64,000 nucleotides of DNA from Lithodes maja (GCA_037953745.1 JBAKBP010004303.1:1-64000); one strand, 5' to 3'. Positions 10,726 to 21,922 are shown, counted from the stretch's first letter. A program made the numbers and translations. Notes: generated by a model not told the origin, from the sequence alone.

Positions 10726-11787
10726 TAAAATGCCCCAGAATGAGAAGCCCACCACAGAAGCCACGAACGAACACCACACAGAAACACCAAAAGAAAGGTC
10801 CACAGAACGAAAGGACCAGCTGACCGAGCCAGCCATTTCAGACAGGCCCAAGCCCGCAGGGCTAAGCAGCTCATGGCCGCACCTTCTTTAACTTTTCTAA
10901 ACTGACCATTTTTTTTCCACACCTCACGTACACTAACCCCCTCGTGTCCTACACTCCTAACTACAAAGATGATGAACAGGAATATACATTCATATTAAAA
11001 ACAACCATGCCCTGTCCCGACGTTGAGCCAATGCCAACACATCAGACAGCCATAATATTTATGTATGTTCTTACATCCGAGAAGTAGATTTTATATATAT
11101 CTTAGAAGTTAAAACACCCACGTTTGTTCCTAGACCTCTTATATCATTTTCCATGACTAGTATAGATATATGTAACCCGTGCCCACTGCCCAGTCGCCCC
11201 TTGCATTTGTTCCTCTAGTAACTAAGTCTATAATATTAACTGCCACCAGCATTGATACGACATAGCGGCACTGTCCTTGCTACAAAGATGATGAACAGGA
11301 ATATACATTCATATTAAAAACAACCATGCCCTGTCCCGACGTTGAGCCAATGCCAACACATCAGACAGCCATAATTATATCTATGTATGTTCTTGCATCC
11401 GAGAAGTAGATGTTATATATTTTAGAAGTTAAAACACCCACGATTGTCCCTAGACCTCTTATATCATTTTCCATGACGAGTATAGATATATGTAACCCGT
11501 GCTCAGTCGCCCCTTGCATTGTTCCTCTAGTAACTAAGTATTAATATTAACATTCCCTAACATCTTGTCTTGCCAGACTAAGCTTTATGAAGACCCATCG
11601 CCCCATAAATCTATGTATGCAATCCTTAGGTTAAGTATTTTTATCCGCCATTGTGTTCACCTTTTTTCCATTTATTTTCCACAATTGTCATACGTCTTCC
11701 CCTTGCCTCCTTCGTATCCACAGCCCACACTACGCCAATTTACTTCGTGTCTTACACCTCTTACCCCAACCAGAGATTGTATAAGAT
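10726..11787 (+). repeat. 3' LTR, left part (before LINE-1 insertion)
   Basis: Same sequence as 4297-5358 of the 5' LTR, including both tandem units. It is cut after ...TATAAGAT by LINE-1. Removing 11788-19421 gives a 3,379-bp LTR, the same length as the 5' LTR. Confidence 0.92.
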
Positions 11788-11794
11788 CACGGCA

Positions 11795-14703
11795 ATGGCG
11801 GGAGGGATGAAGGGTGCGGGCGTAGCCCTCTCTCTATGTATCATCCTTCTCAACATCCAGAGGGGCTGTGCTGATATACAGGTGCAGAGGGGACCGGTAG
11901 TGTACCAGGTCAACACTAAACAAGTATTGAGGGACCTCGTCACACAGAAATCACACACGAGTGAAATTTCTGTCACCATTCCTGCCTGGTCTATTTCATA
12001 TATCGGGAAGACGCCGCGACTGGGCAAATACTCTGGCACAACCTCGCTACAACACCTATTGTGCTACACTCTAATTAGCTGCGGAGATGTAGAGACCAAC
12101 CCCGGCCCTAGTTCAACGTTGAAGAAACCTCACCACCAAACAAGTAAGGCAGACACCGACATTTCAACAGTCCCTAGCAGTAAAATTCGTTATAACAAAC
12201 TGGGCCAGCAGGCACCCAAGTCTCTCGTCACGCTCCAACTCACAACCAAGACCGCAGGGCAACCGCCAGCACAGTGCCAACATTCTACCTACTCAACATT
12301 ACCCTCAACTGTATCATCACTACCACAGATATCGGTGACCCAAGTAACACAACATGCAACCAGAACACCCAAACAAACAGGAAGCTCTAGCAAACACATC
12401 GACAATGAAGTAACAGCAACAACGGCCAAGAACAAGGACATAAAACAACAAATACAGGTAGGGGTGGGAGGGGGGCAAGGGGGAGCCACAACCTGTCCTC
12501 ATCTCACGCGCTCACACACCATCAGCCGCTCACGGCGCACAGCTGATCACCACACCGCCAGACGTACGATGAACAGTAACAGGAAAATATGTATAGTGTG
12601 CGATATTGGATTCAACAAAAGGAGTACAACGTCTCAATGTAGTAGTTGTAATGAAACAGTACACGATCGATGTACTTACATTACTAGCAAAAAAGAAGTG
12701 GAATGCGATAAATGTAGGGAAATAGCTATTAAGGGTCCTAAAATCATTTGTGAAATATGTGAATCACTCATAACAAGAAAACAAAGGATCATAAACTGTG
12801 TTAAGTGTAAAACTGTAGCTCACATGAAGTGCATCTCTAAGAAGACCAACAGTGAAGAACGGGAATTCCTATGCAACATATGTGCCTTGCATTCATTACC
12901 GAATATTAATGTAAATGAACCAATTAGTATTAACAACTCAGAATCCAGCCAGGACACATTCAAAATCAAAGATGAATACAGAGTGTTCACCAACAAAGGG
13001 CTCCATCTTATCCACATTAACGCCAGATCAATGTACCATAAATTGTCAGAATTAAACTTGTTAGCTAATAAGGCCAAAGCTTCAATAATTGCAATCACAG
13101 AAACCTGGCTGGATTCAAGTATAAACGATGGTGAAATAAACATTCAAGGTTTCAATATGGTTAGGAATGATCGCAATAGGCATGGGGGAGGAGTATGTCT
13201 GTATGTAAAAAACAACCTCACACACACAACCAGGACCGACCTCCATGTAGAAAATCACGAAGCTCTGTGGATCGATCTACGCCTGCCGAGGACAAGACCC
13301 ATCACAATTGGGGTATGCTATAGGCCACCAGACGACACACAATTCTTGACCAAATTTGAACGAACGTTGTCATCGCTAGACCCTCGGAATGAATCCATCA
13401 TACTAGGGGATTTTAACCTGTGTTACAAACAACGAAATGATAGGCTTGTACGAGAATATAGGCATATACTGACAATGCACAATCATAAACAACTCATCAC
13501 AACCCCCACACGTATCTCTGAGAACACTGCCACAATAATAGACCACATAAACTGTAACAGAGAGGACAAAATATCCCAATCAGGGGTTATACAGACTGGG
13601 ATAAGTGATCACTTCGTCACATATTGCACACGAAAAACCACAAAAATTACCCTAGAGAATCACAAGATTATCAAAACAAGGTCACTCAGAAACTACAATA
13701 AAGAAACATTTCTGGACATTTTATGGAATACAGACTGGTCTCCAGTGTTTGGAAGTACAAACGTTAATGACGCATGGGTTGGCTTCAGAACCATCATCAC
13801 AAACATTCTAGACGAAATAGCTCCTCTGAAAGACATACGAATTAAAGCAAGGTCAGACCCATGGATCAACAATGACATACTACACCATCTGGAACACAGA
13901 GACAATCTGTTAAAAAGGCTAGCGAAACATAGACAGGATCAAGGTCTGAAACATGAGTTCAACAGGGCCAGGAATAAACTAAGTAGGAAAATAAAATCAG
14001 CGAAAACTAATTATTTTCACAATAAGGCAGAGGAATATCAGAATAACCCAAAGAAACTATGGAGGCACCTAAAAACAACAGGCTACAGCAACAAGACAAG
14101 GGATTCGTCTAACACTAATATTGCTCTCACCATTAATGATCAGATTTGCCACGATAAACGACAAATTTCAACCTACTTCAACTCCTTCTTCACCTCCATA
14201 GCAAACACACTTGCACAGAACCTACCTCAACCTCTCAATAATTACACGACAACAACGGCCACCTTTCGAAATTTCTACAGAGATAAAGACATACACCCAA
14301 ACACATTTGGATTGCAAAATGTTACACCAAAATACACTTTTGACGAGCTGTCTAACCTAAATGTACATAAAAGCACAGGACCAGACAAAATTCCTGCCAA
14401 ATTTCTACGAGATGGAGCCATTGGTATAGCAGGCCCCCTAACTCACATCATCAACTTGTCAATTAACACCAACACTGTACCTGCTGAACTGAAGGAAGCT
14501 ATTGTAACCCCTCTATTCAAGAAAGGAAATAAACTAGAAGTTGGTAACTACAGACCAGTTAGCATATTATGTATTGTATCTAAAATCCTTGAAAGAGCGG
14601 TATACACCCAAATTGAACACTACCTCAAACAAAATGATCTATTCTATAAGTTTCAATCAGGTTTCAGATGCATGTACTCGACAGACTCCTGTCTCATCCA
14701 CTT
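11795..14703 (+). CDS. LINE-1 polyprotein, first part: signal-like segment, 2A, PHD fingers, endonuclease, start of RT
   Basis: The ATG at 11795 is preferred because upstream sequence in this frame belongs to the LTR. Residues ~9-24 are strongly hydrophobic, ending in RGCA, like a signal peptide. Residues 98-105 read DVETNPGP, preceded by CYTLISCG: a full match to the 2A ribosome-skipping consensus (DxExNPG/P). Residues ~266-305 and ~318-360 are two Cys/His clusters with PHD-type spacing (CIVC, CSSC, HDRC, CDKC; CEIC, CVKC, HMKC, CNIC). Residues ~404-625 form an APE-type endonuclease (HINARS, ITETWL, CYRPPD, ILGDFNL, SDH). From ~845 the reverse transcriptase begins (STGPDKIP, PLFKKG, NYRPVS, FQSGF). 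The frame is broken at 14703 by LINE-2; joining 14703 to 17915 restores it exactly, giving 1,362 residues in all. Confidence 0.88.
12080..12109 (+). promoter_or_regulatory. 2A-like ribosome-skipping motif in LINE-1 ORF
   Basis: The codons spell CGDVETNPGP (residues 96-105), with the skip expected between Gly104 and Pro105. All consensus residues of 2A are present. Known 2A peptides need about 15-20 preceding residues, here a helical hydrophobic stretch (LQHLLCYTLIS). The product upstream would be a 104-residue peptide with a signal-like N-terminus; the product downstream would carry zinc fingers, endonuclease and RT. Confidence 0.85.
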
Positions 14704-14728
14704 CCGTCAAGACTTCCGTCATCCACTT
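14704..14728 (+). other. Filler at LINE-2 copy A 5' junction
   Basis: Twenty-five bases lie between the LINE-1 target and the first base that matches other LINE-2 copies. They consist of CCGTCAAG (a copy of LINE-2 sequence just downstream) followed by a second copy of the target CATCCACTT. This looks like template switching during 5' end joining. Confidence 0.6.
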
Positions 14729-14820
14729 ATCCGTCAAGAACCGCGAATTTGGATAAATCTCCACCAACACGACCCAAATTCAAAACCGTCAGGGATAACG
14801 ACCGAGGACCGAGGACAGCC

Positions 14821-17700
14821 ATGAATGTAAATGTAGATCCGACCAGAACCAAAAATTCGATGAAAGAACGTAATGCGAGTTCTAAAACCGCAACTTTAAA
14901 GGTTTTCTATGCAAACGCTCGTAGCATACGCAATAAATTTTCAGATTTAGAGGAACTAGTGTTTACAGAAAATTATGATGTGATTGGCATAACAGAATCT
15001 TGGCTCAATACAGAAGATAGAGACTTTTTAGCAGAGTATTCACTTCCCGGTTATATAATGTTTGAGAACAGCCGAATAAATAAAAATGGAGGTGGCGTTT
15101 TATTTTATATCAAAGAAAGTCTTAACCCGACCCTCGTGTCAAAACCTCAAATTGTGAACGTCGACACATCTTTTGTGCTAATAAAGAATAATAAAGGTAC
15201 AAAAATAATACTTGCGTTAATATACAGACCTCCAGCTCAATCAGTGCAAACTGACCGAGAAATTTACGAACAAATTGCAGATGTAAGTAACTCACAAGAT
15301 ACCGTAATTTTTGGCGACTTTAATTTACCTGTGACCAAGTGGGGCGATACTCTTACTTCACACTCCGGACATGACTTGTATACGAACTTGCAAGAGAGTT
15401 CGCTTTATCAATTTGTTCGAACGCCGACCCGTGGTAATAACGTTCTTGACATTGTACTTGCAACAAAAGAAGAATTGATAGAGAATTTGAATGTTGGTGA
15501 TGAATTCAGTAACAGCGACCATCGTACGATAACTTTCACTTTAAAGTTTACTAGTAACGAACCAAATAGTAGCATCGAAAAAGTCCCTAATTTCAAGAAA
15601 GCAAACTTCCATAAACTTAGAGCTATGTTTAAAGAAACTGACTGGAGCTTTTTAATTAACAATAACGACATAAATACATCTTGGAAGTTATTCGAAACCA
15701 CTTACCTAAAAGCAGTGCAAGACTGCATACCATCGAAAATACGGCGTCCAGGCCATAATAATAAGCCCAAATGGTGGAATAAAGATATTTCAAACTGCCT
15801 GCTTGCTAAAAAATTTGCTAATGATAGATTAAAATCCTCACAAAATGACGAAGAACGGGTGAAATTTGTAGAGCTACGACGCAAAGCCAAAAAGTTAATT
15901 AAGCAAAGTAAAAAGACCTTAGAGTTACATATTGCGAATCAAAGTAAAACAAACCCGAAAGAATTCTATAGTTATATCAGAAAGAAAAAAGTAGTTACTT
16001 CAACTGTTGGACCGTTAGTCGATGAAAAAGGAGAATACACCAAAGACGAAGTACAAATGAGTAATGCCCTCAATACCTTCTTTGCATCAGTTTTTACAAC
16101 CGAAGACCTCAGTGATATCCCTACACCATCGCCGATTCAGATTGATAATTCAGATGTTCTAAGCAATATCACCGTTACAGAGAGAGAAGTATTGAATTGT
16201 TTAGATAAACTCAAAGTAAATAAAACGCCAGGACCTGATACAATCTCGCCTAGAGTTCTAAAGGAAGCTAAGAATGAGCTCTCCAAACCACTGACATTAC
16301 TATTCAATAAATCCTTGCAGTCTGGAACTATGCCTGATCAGTGGAAGCTAGCCAACGTAACACCGATATTCAAAAAAGGCAGCAAATCTCTACCCAGTAA
16401 CTATCGTCCAATTAGCTTAACCTCAGTTGTATGTAAAATGCTAGAAACGGTCATACGAGACAGACTCGTAAATCACTTAGAGGAAAATAACATACTTAAA
16501 GATACTCAACACGGCTTTCGTAAAAAACGTTCCTGTTTAACAAACCTCTTAGACTTCTTCCACGATATCCTCAACCTCTACGATGAGAGTAAAGCTGTAG
16601 ATATTATATACCTTGATTTTCAAAAGGCCTTTGACAAAGTTCCCCACAAACGTTTACTGCTAAAACTAAAAGCGCATGGAATACAAGACGGTGTGTTGAA
16701 ATGGATAGAAAATTGGCTCAACAACAGAAAGCAAAGAGTAGTCATAAACGGTAAGGCATCTAAATGGACCAATGTAAGTAGCGGGGTACCCCAGGGATCG
16801 GTACTAGGACCAATTCTCTTTCTAATTTACATCAACGACATAGATGAGGGTCTCACCTGCACAATCTCAAAATTTGCTGACGATACAAAAATTGCAAATA
16901 GCGTACTCTCAAAAGAACAAGTTGACGATATGCAACACAATCTAGATAAATTGTCATGTTGGGCCCAAATTTGGCAAATGAGTTTCAATGCGGATAAATG
17001 TAAAGTACTACATGTCGGATACCTAAATGAGAAAGCAAACTATTCGATGAATGGCACTCAGCTTAAGAATGTAAACAGAGAAACTGATCTGGGAGTAACA
17101 ATATCGAGTAACCTAAAACCGAGTCAACAATGTTCAGAAGTTGTTAAGAAGGCAAACAAAATAATTGGCTTTATAGGCAGGTCATTTGAGCATAAATCCA
17201 AAGAAGTTATCCTAACCCTTTACAATTCCTTAGTCCGCCCTCTTCTGGAATACTGCGTTCAATCCTGGTGCCCTTATTACCAAAAAGATATAAACAAGCT
17301 AGAACGAGTTCAACGTAGAGTTACCAAAATGATACCTAGCCTAAAGAACAAACCATACGAAGAGCGTCTTAGAGAATTAAATCTATTTCCTTTAACCCAG
17401 CGCAGATTAAGAGGCGACTTAATTCAAGTGTTCAAAATCATCAAAGGCATCGACAATATGAACTGTAGTAAGTACTTCACTATCGACCAATCTAATTACA
17501 CACGGGGAAACGGTTGCAAAATTATTGGTAAATCTTTTAACTCGCACGAATCTAAGAATTTCTTCTTCAATCGAGTTGTCAACTTGTGGAATGGGCTTCC
17601 CCGAAACGTTATAGACTGCAGCACCGTTGATTCATTTAAATTCCGCCTAGACAAATATCTCGCATCAAACCCGCGACTGACTGCGTTTGTAAATGAATAA
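14821..17700 (+). CDS. LINE-2 ORF2, endonuclease and reverse transcriptase (copy A, intact)
   Basis: The first ATG in the family's ORF2 is at 14821; the frame is open further upstream but without an ATG shared with the other copies. It codes for 959 residues. Residues ~28-240 are an APE endonuclease (YANARSIRNKF, ITESWL, ALIYRPPA, IFGDFNLP, SDHRTITF). Residues ~480-740 are the reverse transcriptase (TPGPDTISP, IFKKGSK, NYRPISLTS, YLDFQKAFDKVPH, GVPQGSVLGP, FADDTKI with the catalytic Asp pair at ~687-688). The C-terminal block (RRLRGDLIQVFKI, VVNLWNGLPRNVID, FKFRLDKYL) is the usual end of CR1-clade ORF2 proteins. Same length as copy C with only scattered base differences, so possibly functional, but this copy lacks ORF1. 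Confidence 0.93.
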   Translation: MNVNVDPTRTKNSMKERNASSKTATLKVFYANARSIRNKFSDLEELVFTENYDVIGITESWLNTEDRDFLAEYSLPGYIMFENSRINKNGGGVLFYIKESLNPTLVSKPQIVNVDTSFVLIKNNKGTKIILALIYRPPAQSVQTDREIYEQIADVSNSQDTVIFGDFNLPVTKWGDTLTSHSGHDLYTNLQESSLYQFVRTPTRGNNVLDIVLATKEELIENLNVGDEFSNSDHRTITFTLKFTSNEPNSSIEKVPNFKKANFHKLRAMFKETDWSFLINNNDINTSWKLFETTYLKAVQDCIPSKIRRPGHNNKPKWWNKDISNCLLAKKFANDRLKSSQNDEERVKFVELRRKAKKLIKQSKKTLELHIANQSKTNPKEFYSYIRKKKVVTSTVGPLVDEKGEYTKDEVQMSNALNTFFASVFTTEDLSDIPTPSPIQIDNSDVLSNITVTEREVLNCLDKLKVNKTPGPDTISPRVLKEAKNELSKPLTLLFNKSLQSGTMPDQWKLANVTPIFKKGSKSLPSNYRPISLTSVVCKMLETVIRDRLVNHLEENNILKDTQHGFRKKRSCLTNLLDFFHDILNLYDESKAVDIIYLDFQKAFDKVPHKRLLLKLKAHGIQDGVLKWIENWLNNRKQRVVINGKASKWTNVSSGVPQGSVLGPILFLIYINDIDEGLTCTISKFADDTKIANSVLSKEQVDDMQHNLDKLSCWAQIWQMSFNADKCKVLHVGYLNEKANYSMNGTQLKNVNRETDLGVTISSNLKPSQQCSEVVKKANKIIGFIGRSFEHKSKEVILTLYNSLVRPLLEYCVQSWCPYYQKDINKLERVQRRVTKMIPSLKNKPYEERLRELNLFPLTQRRLRGDLIQVFKIIKGIDNMNCSKYFTIDQSNYTRGNGCKIIGKSFNSHESKNFFFNRVVNLWNGLPRNVIDCSTVDSFKFRLDKYLASNPRLTAFVNE

Positions 17701-17914
17701 CTTTATCCTCCCCTCAGTTACTAACCCATATGTCCCCTACTAACTTCCTAGTCCTGCCACGTTAGTGGCAGGGCAGTAGTTCCCTTTCCAATGTTCCCTT
17801 ACCCACTCTAAACCACTGTTTGGACACTTGATCCTCAGTGTTTTGGAGGACAAGCAGCCTAGAAGGGTCACTAGATCTGTTGTTGCTTGATTTCCTTTGT
17901 ACTCCTTTGTACTT
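17701..17914 (+). other. LINE-2 copy A 3' UTR and repeat tail
   Basis: Shared with 54644-54867 and 60223-60411. It contains a small hairpin (CTGCCACGTTAGTGGCAG at ~17754-17771), a likely 3' RNA signal for the reverse transcriptase, and ends in tandem CCTTTGTACT units, as is common for CR1/L2-type tails. Confidence 0.75.
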
Positions 17915-19094
17915 AACGGATCACATTCGTAAAGAAATGTCTAAAGGTAACTACACCGGTATGGTTCTTCTTGATCTACAAAAAGCGTTTGACACAGTAG
18001 ACCATGATATCCTATGTAATAAACTACAAGCAATGGGCATAGGATCTGTGAACTGGTTTAAATCTTATCTTAGTGGTAGAACCCAAAGAGTCAAAATTGA
18101 TGATAATATATCTGATCCTATGCCAATTAACTGTGGGGTCCCGCAGGGAAGCATCCTTGGTCCCTTACTCTTTCTCTGTTATGTGAACGACATGGAACTG
18201 AGCGTCTCATGTAAATTATTACTGTATGCAGACGACAGCGTGCTCCTGGTTTCAGGTAAAGACCCAATAAGTATTGCCGCTTCACTTTCCAAAGAACTAG
18301 AATCATGTAGTGAATGGCTAGTGGACAATAGACTATCTCTTCACCTGGGCAAGACGGAAGCCATCTTATGTGGAACAAAACGCAAACTGAAAGACATTGT
18401 GGGCTTCTCGGTCAACTGTAATGATATTCCTATAACAACAGTGTCACAAGTTAAATATCTCGGACTAAAACTGGACGCGAGTTTGTCAGGTGAAACAATT
18501 TTGGAATCTATCCTGAGTAAGTGTAGAGCACGTATAAAATACCTGTATAGACAGGTGGGATGCTTGCCCGCGGCGACCAAAAAGACCCTCTGCCAAGCGC
18601 TTGTTCAATGTCATTTTGACTATTCTGTGTCATCCTGGTACTCTGCATCATCTAAATCAGCACAGCACAAACTTCAGGTCACTCAAAATAAAATGGTTAG
18701 GTTCATGCTGAACCTAGGACCCAGATCACATGTTGGCCAGGAACAACTTCAGTCACTAGGTATGCTCAATGTCGCTGACAGGGCCAAACAAATCAGGCTC
18801 ACTAATGCCTTCAAAATTTTCTATGACAGAGCTCCAGAGTACCTAAAGAATGATTTTGTTAAAGCAAATGAGAGGAGTGGACATAATACAAGAAACAGGA
18901 TGTTTAATTTTAAGGTCCCGAGAATCCAAGGACAGGGTAAGCAAACATTCTTCTTCACCGCCATCAAAGACTGGAACGACCTACCCCAGTCAGTCCGTGA
19001 AAAGAGAACACTGTATTCCTTCAGACGTAGCCTGAAGGAACACCTGAACCGGACAGCTGCGAGAAGGGAGCACCAAGCTTATGTCTACTACTAA
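17915..19094 (+). CDS. LINE-1 polyprotein, second part: reverse transcriptase core and C-terminus
   Basis: Continuation of the frame left at 14703. It holds the RT palm motifs LLDLQKAFDTVDH, GVPQGSILGPLLF and LLYADDSVLLV (Asp pair near residue 1075 of the joined protein), then the thumb region (VKYLGLKLD) and the CR1/L2-type C-terminal block (FFTAIKDWNDLPQSV, FRRSLKEHLN). The stop is at 19094. No RNase H domain. The RT is split by the LINE-2 insertion between the fingers and the palm, so this copy cannot make an active enzyme. Confidence 0.88.
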
Positions 19095-19390
19095 ATGCGA
19101 CATAAGAGATAGACAAACCAAACTGAAATGATTACTGATTACGGATTACTGATATTTACTATAGGATGTAAGGTATCTTAAAATAACCCCCTAGAAATAC
19201 TTTTTCTAAAGTATCCATTTCTTTATCCTCCCCTTTTTTCCCCAGCTAACCTAATCCCACAAGGACCCCAATGGAAATACGCCTAACGGCCTTATTGGGC
19301 TATCCTTAGTTGGAATTATGCAAGGCTGGTACATGTCATATTTGTAACAAACTATGTGGTACCAACTCTGTAAATTGCTAACTGAATAAA

Positions 19391-19421
<31 letters not shown>
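19095..19421 (+). other. LINE-1 3' UTR and (ATT)n tail
   Basis: About 290 bp of non-coding sequence followed by AATAAA and a pure (ATT)n run (19388-19421) that abuts the LTR. Such short-unit tails are typical of L2/CR1-type LINEs. Confidence 0.75.
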
Positions 19422-19424
<3 letters not shown>

Positions 19425-21738
19425 CTGGTTACCAGTATCTGTCATAAGTACCCCGAAACAATAACTAAGTACCCCTACGAACTGCCGCTTTTGTTGGTAT
19501 TTATATTTATATTTAATAGAAAACGCAGTTCCCAGGACCAACTAATAGTATCCATAACCCTCGGACTGATCACATAACTCTATCTTTTCCAGACTCATAT
19601 ACCACCCCATAGTTGCATTCCCCGGTAGCATATTTTGGCTAACGTATTCTACTGCCTTTTCAAACTTTCCATATCAAGTGTAGCCTAATGCCACCCCCAC
19701 GCCCAGGGACCTTAGGGGCAAAATTTCCCTGTAGCCCTTGAACTCTCCCCCCCTCTCAGTAAGAATTCCCGCGCTTCTCGACTCTTGTCCGACCTAGCCT
19801 CTCTCTCATACCTCTTGAAGATCCTTGAATTGTCCGTTGCTAACGCTCTCCAACCTTTTATATATATACTCCTATCCAGCCTACCTTCACTTAGTAGGCC
19901 AGAACAACATTAGAACTTTACTAGCCCCTTGCATGCCATCTATTCTCTTACAACACATTCACAACCCTGCACCCAATGGTCGTCGGTGCGAGGCTAGCCG
20001 CCCCGCCAGTTACTAACTTCTATTGCCATACTTCCAGATAAATGTGGCAGAGTTAGCAACCCAGTCTCCACCACATCCAGCAAACTCTACAATTAACAAC
20101 CAGCCGAGTAAAACCAGCTAGCTAAGGCACCTTCGGTTTTGGTATTAAAGACACCCACATCTGTCTCATACACAGAGGGTTATTATAAACACTGGTGATA
20201 TGGCAAGCCCCTAGCCACAGCCGCCGGACGACGATCACAGAGAGAGTGCGCCCAGCTCCCCCTTTTGGCCCACCCGAGGAGGGAGACCCCCACCCCCGCG
20301 GAGGTATACCTGGCCCCTGTTTTGACTTTCGAGTCATTGCCAGGTAGCACAGGAATTCTTCCTATCAATGAACTAACCATGAATGACTAACACCTTTACT
20401 AACCTCTATTAACTCACAATAAACCATTTACCTTTCTTGCATGCTCCGATCACTAAATTAGCACCTCGGCTATACCATAGAATGAAGATTGAACAATCTA
20501 GAGAGACGTTCCTATCACAGCTGTCCCCATCCTCCTCGCAAAGTAGATCCAGTCTCTCTCCCCTAAATACGTCCAGTATAGCCAAAATAGTACCTCTTAC
20601 TAAGGCTCAGTTATATGAAATATAAAGGCTTTCCTATAGCCCTGTGCCACAACAGTAAATACCATCTTACCTAGTCTCCATTTCTATTGAGAGCTCAATT
20701 AAGTTCATAAGACTCGAGATCCCTACTGTCTACAGGGTCCAGAACCGAGCCTATAAATCTAACTCCCGCCCCCAGTCAAATCAGTTGAAAGCTAGACACC
20801 AACCAGGGGTCACTACCCTGCAGTTAACCTCTAGCTCTGCCCTTGTGTTGTTCCGGAGTGAGATCCCAGAGCCGGCAGACTCCGTGGCAGATTTGGATGG
20901 AAGGACCTGCCCACGTATTTAAGAACTTCACACATATGGACACCCTGGACGGCCGCGGAACCAGTCGTTAGCCCCCAACATCATGGACGCAAGATAACCA
21001 GGACCAGACCCATCAGATACTACCCAAGATTCTCTTTAGCAGTACTACCTCTTACTGTGCTGTTTAGAGATTTCACTAATTAAATATTTCTACGAAGTGG
21101 CTAAGACCTTGCCCAGTGTAATACAGACTTAACCATTCCATTTGGGACGTACTAAGCGATCAGTGCTCATTAATTAACAGGCGACCTTGACTCTCGTAAT
21201 TACCTTATTCAGATATTAAAACTCTAGTGATATCTAACGTTCGCCCACTGATTTGCGTTCTATGTATTTCTGAAACAAGGATATAAAACTTAGATCAGTA
21301 CCCCTCTGAGGTTACAATAGAATTCCCGTGCTCTAAAATACGCGTGTCTAATCTAGTCTGTGAACTACTACTTGTGCACCAGAGCTACCAGTAATAAATC
21401 TAACAGTGAATAGGAATCTACAAGTAACATTGATGGTCTTCGGTATATAAACCTGTTAAATCAAAGCCAGTGATCAGAAGATTAATACCTGAACGTTGGA
21501 AGTGGGAGACTAGGCTCCATCCAGATCCACTTATGCTAGTGTTGTTCCATTCTATTATATTGTCTTACACAAGTATTCTGCAGTGGTATATTAATAAACG
21601 TGATCGTGTAACTTGCTACCATGTGTTTCTTTGTGTTCTCTATTCCTCATATCTTGTATTGTGCATGCAGCCTTCTATACCCAGTCAATTAGAACTCACA
21701 TTACCCAAGTTAAACCTGTAGAAAAACAGGGCATAACA
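19422..21738 (+). repeat. 3' LTR, right part (after LINE-1 insertion)
   Basis: Continuation of the 3' LTR, matching 5359-7675. It keeps AATAAA at 21593-21598 where the 5' LTR has AATATA. The LTR ends GGGCATAACA and is followed by CTATT (21739-21743), the target duplication. Confidence 0.92.
21593..21598 (+). terminator. Poly-A signal of the LTR
   Basis: AATAAA followed by a GT-rich stretch (TGTGTTTCTTTGTGTTC) 20-40 bp downstream. Also present at 43867-43872 in the second family member, but AATATA in the 5' LTR at 7530-7535. Confidence 0.6.
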
Positions 21739-21922
21739 CTATTTACCTACCTTGCATTGTTTCTGATTGCATGTCTTGCCTTGTTCTACTTTAGTATTAG
21801 TTTATTGAATGTTGTTTCTTTACGTTTGGAGAACTCTCATAAACCTGTTTGTGTCTAGCATAACAACCGTAACATTCAACTTGCTCTCCATACATTACAC
21901 AAAAAGGTGACCACTTCATGGT
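21739..21922. other. Target duplication and short spacer
   Basis: The first five bases, CTATT, repeat 4292-4296. The rest is AT-rich target DNA without a recognised feature. Confidence 0.6.

Larger units (their letters stand above)
14729..17914 (+). mobile_element. LINE-2 copy A (CR1-like), 5'-truncated, nested in LINE-1
   Basis: It begins inside the ORF1-ORF2 spacer of the family (compare 47371) and ends with a 3' tail made of a 10-bp repeat, CCTTTGTACT, twice. ACTT at 14700-14703 and 17911-17914 is a short target duplication. ORF1 is missing because of 5' truncation. Confidence 0.88.
11788..19421 (+). mobile_element. LINE-1 (CR1/L2-like) inserted in the 3' LTR, itself split by LINE-2 copy A
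   Basis: A non-LTR retrotransposon with only 7 bp before its first ATG (11795), one long ORF, a 3' UTR (19095-19390) and an (ATT)n tail ending at 19421. The left LTR flank ends ...AAGAT and the right flank begins AACCTGG, which are directly joined in the intact 5' LTR; no clear target duplication is visible. It holds LINE-2 copy A at 14704-17914. The near absence of a 5' UTR may mean 5' truncation. Confidence 0.88.

Noticed and set aside
11651..11794. N-terminal extension of the LINE-1 frame into LTR sequence
   Set aside because: The upstream codons belong to the LTR, as the same bases occur at 5222-5357 without LINE-1; the element starts at 11788.
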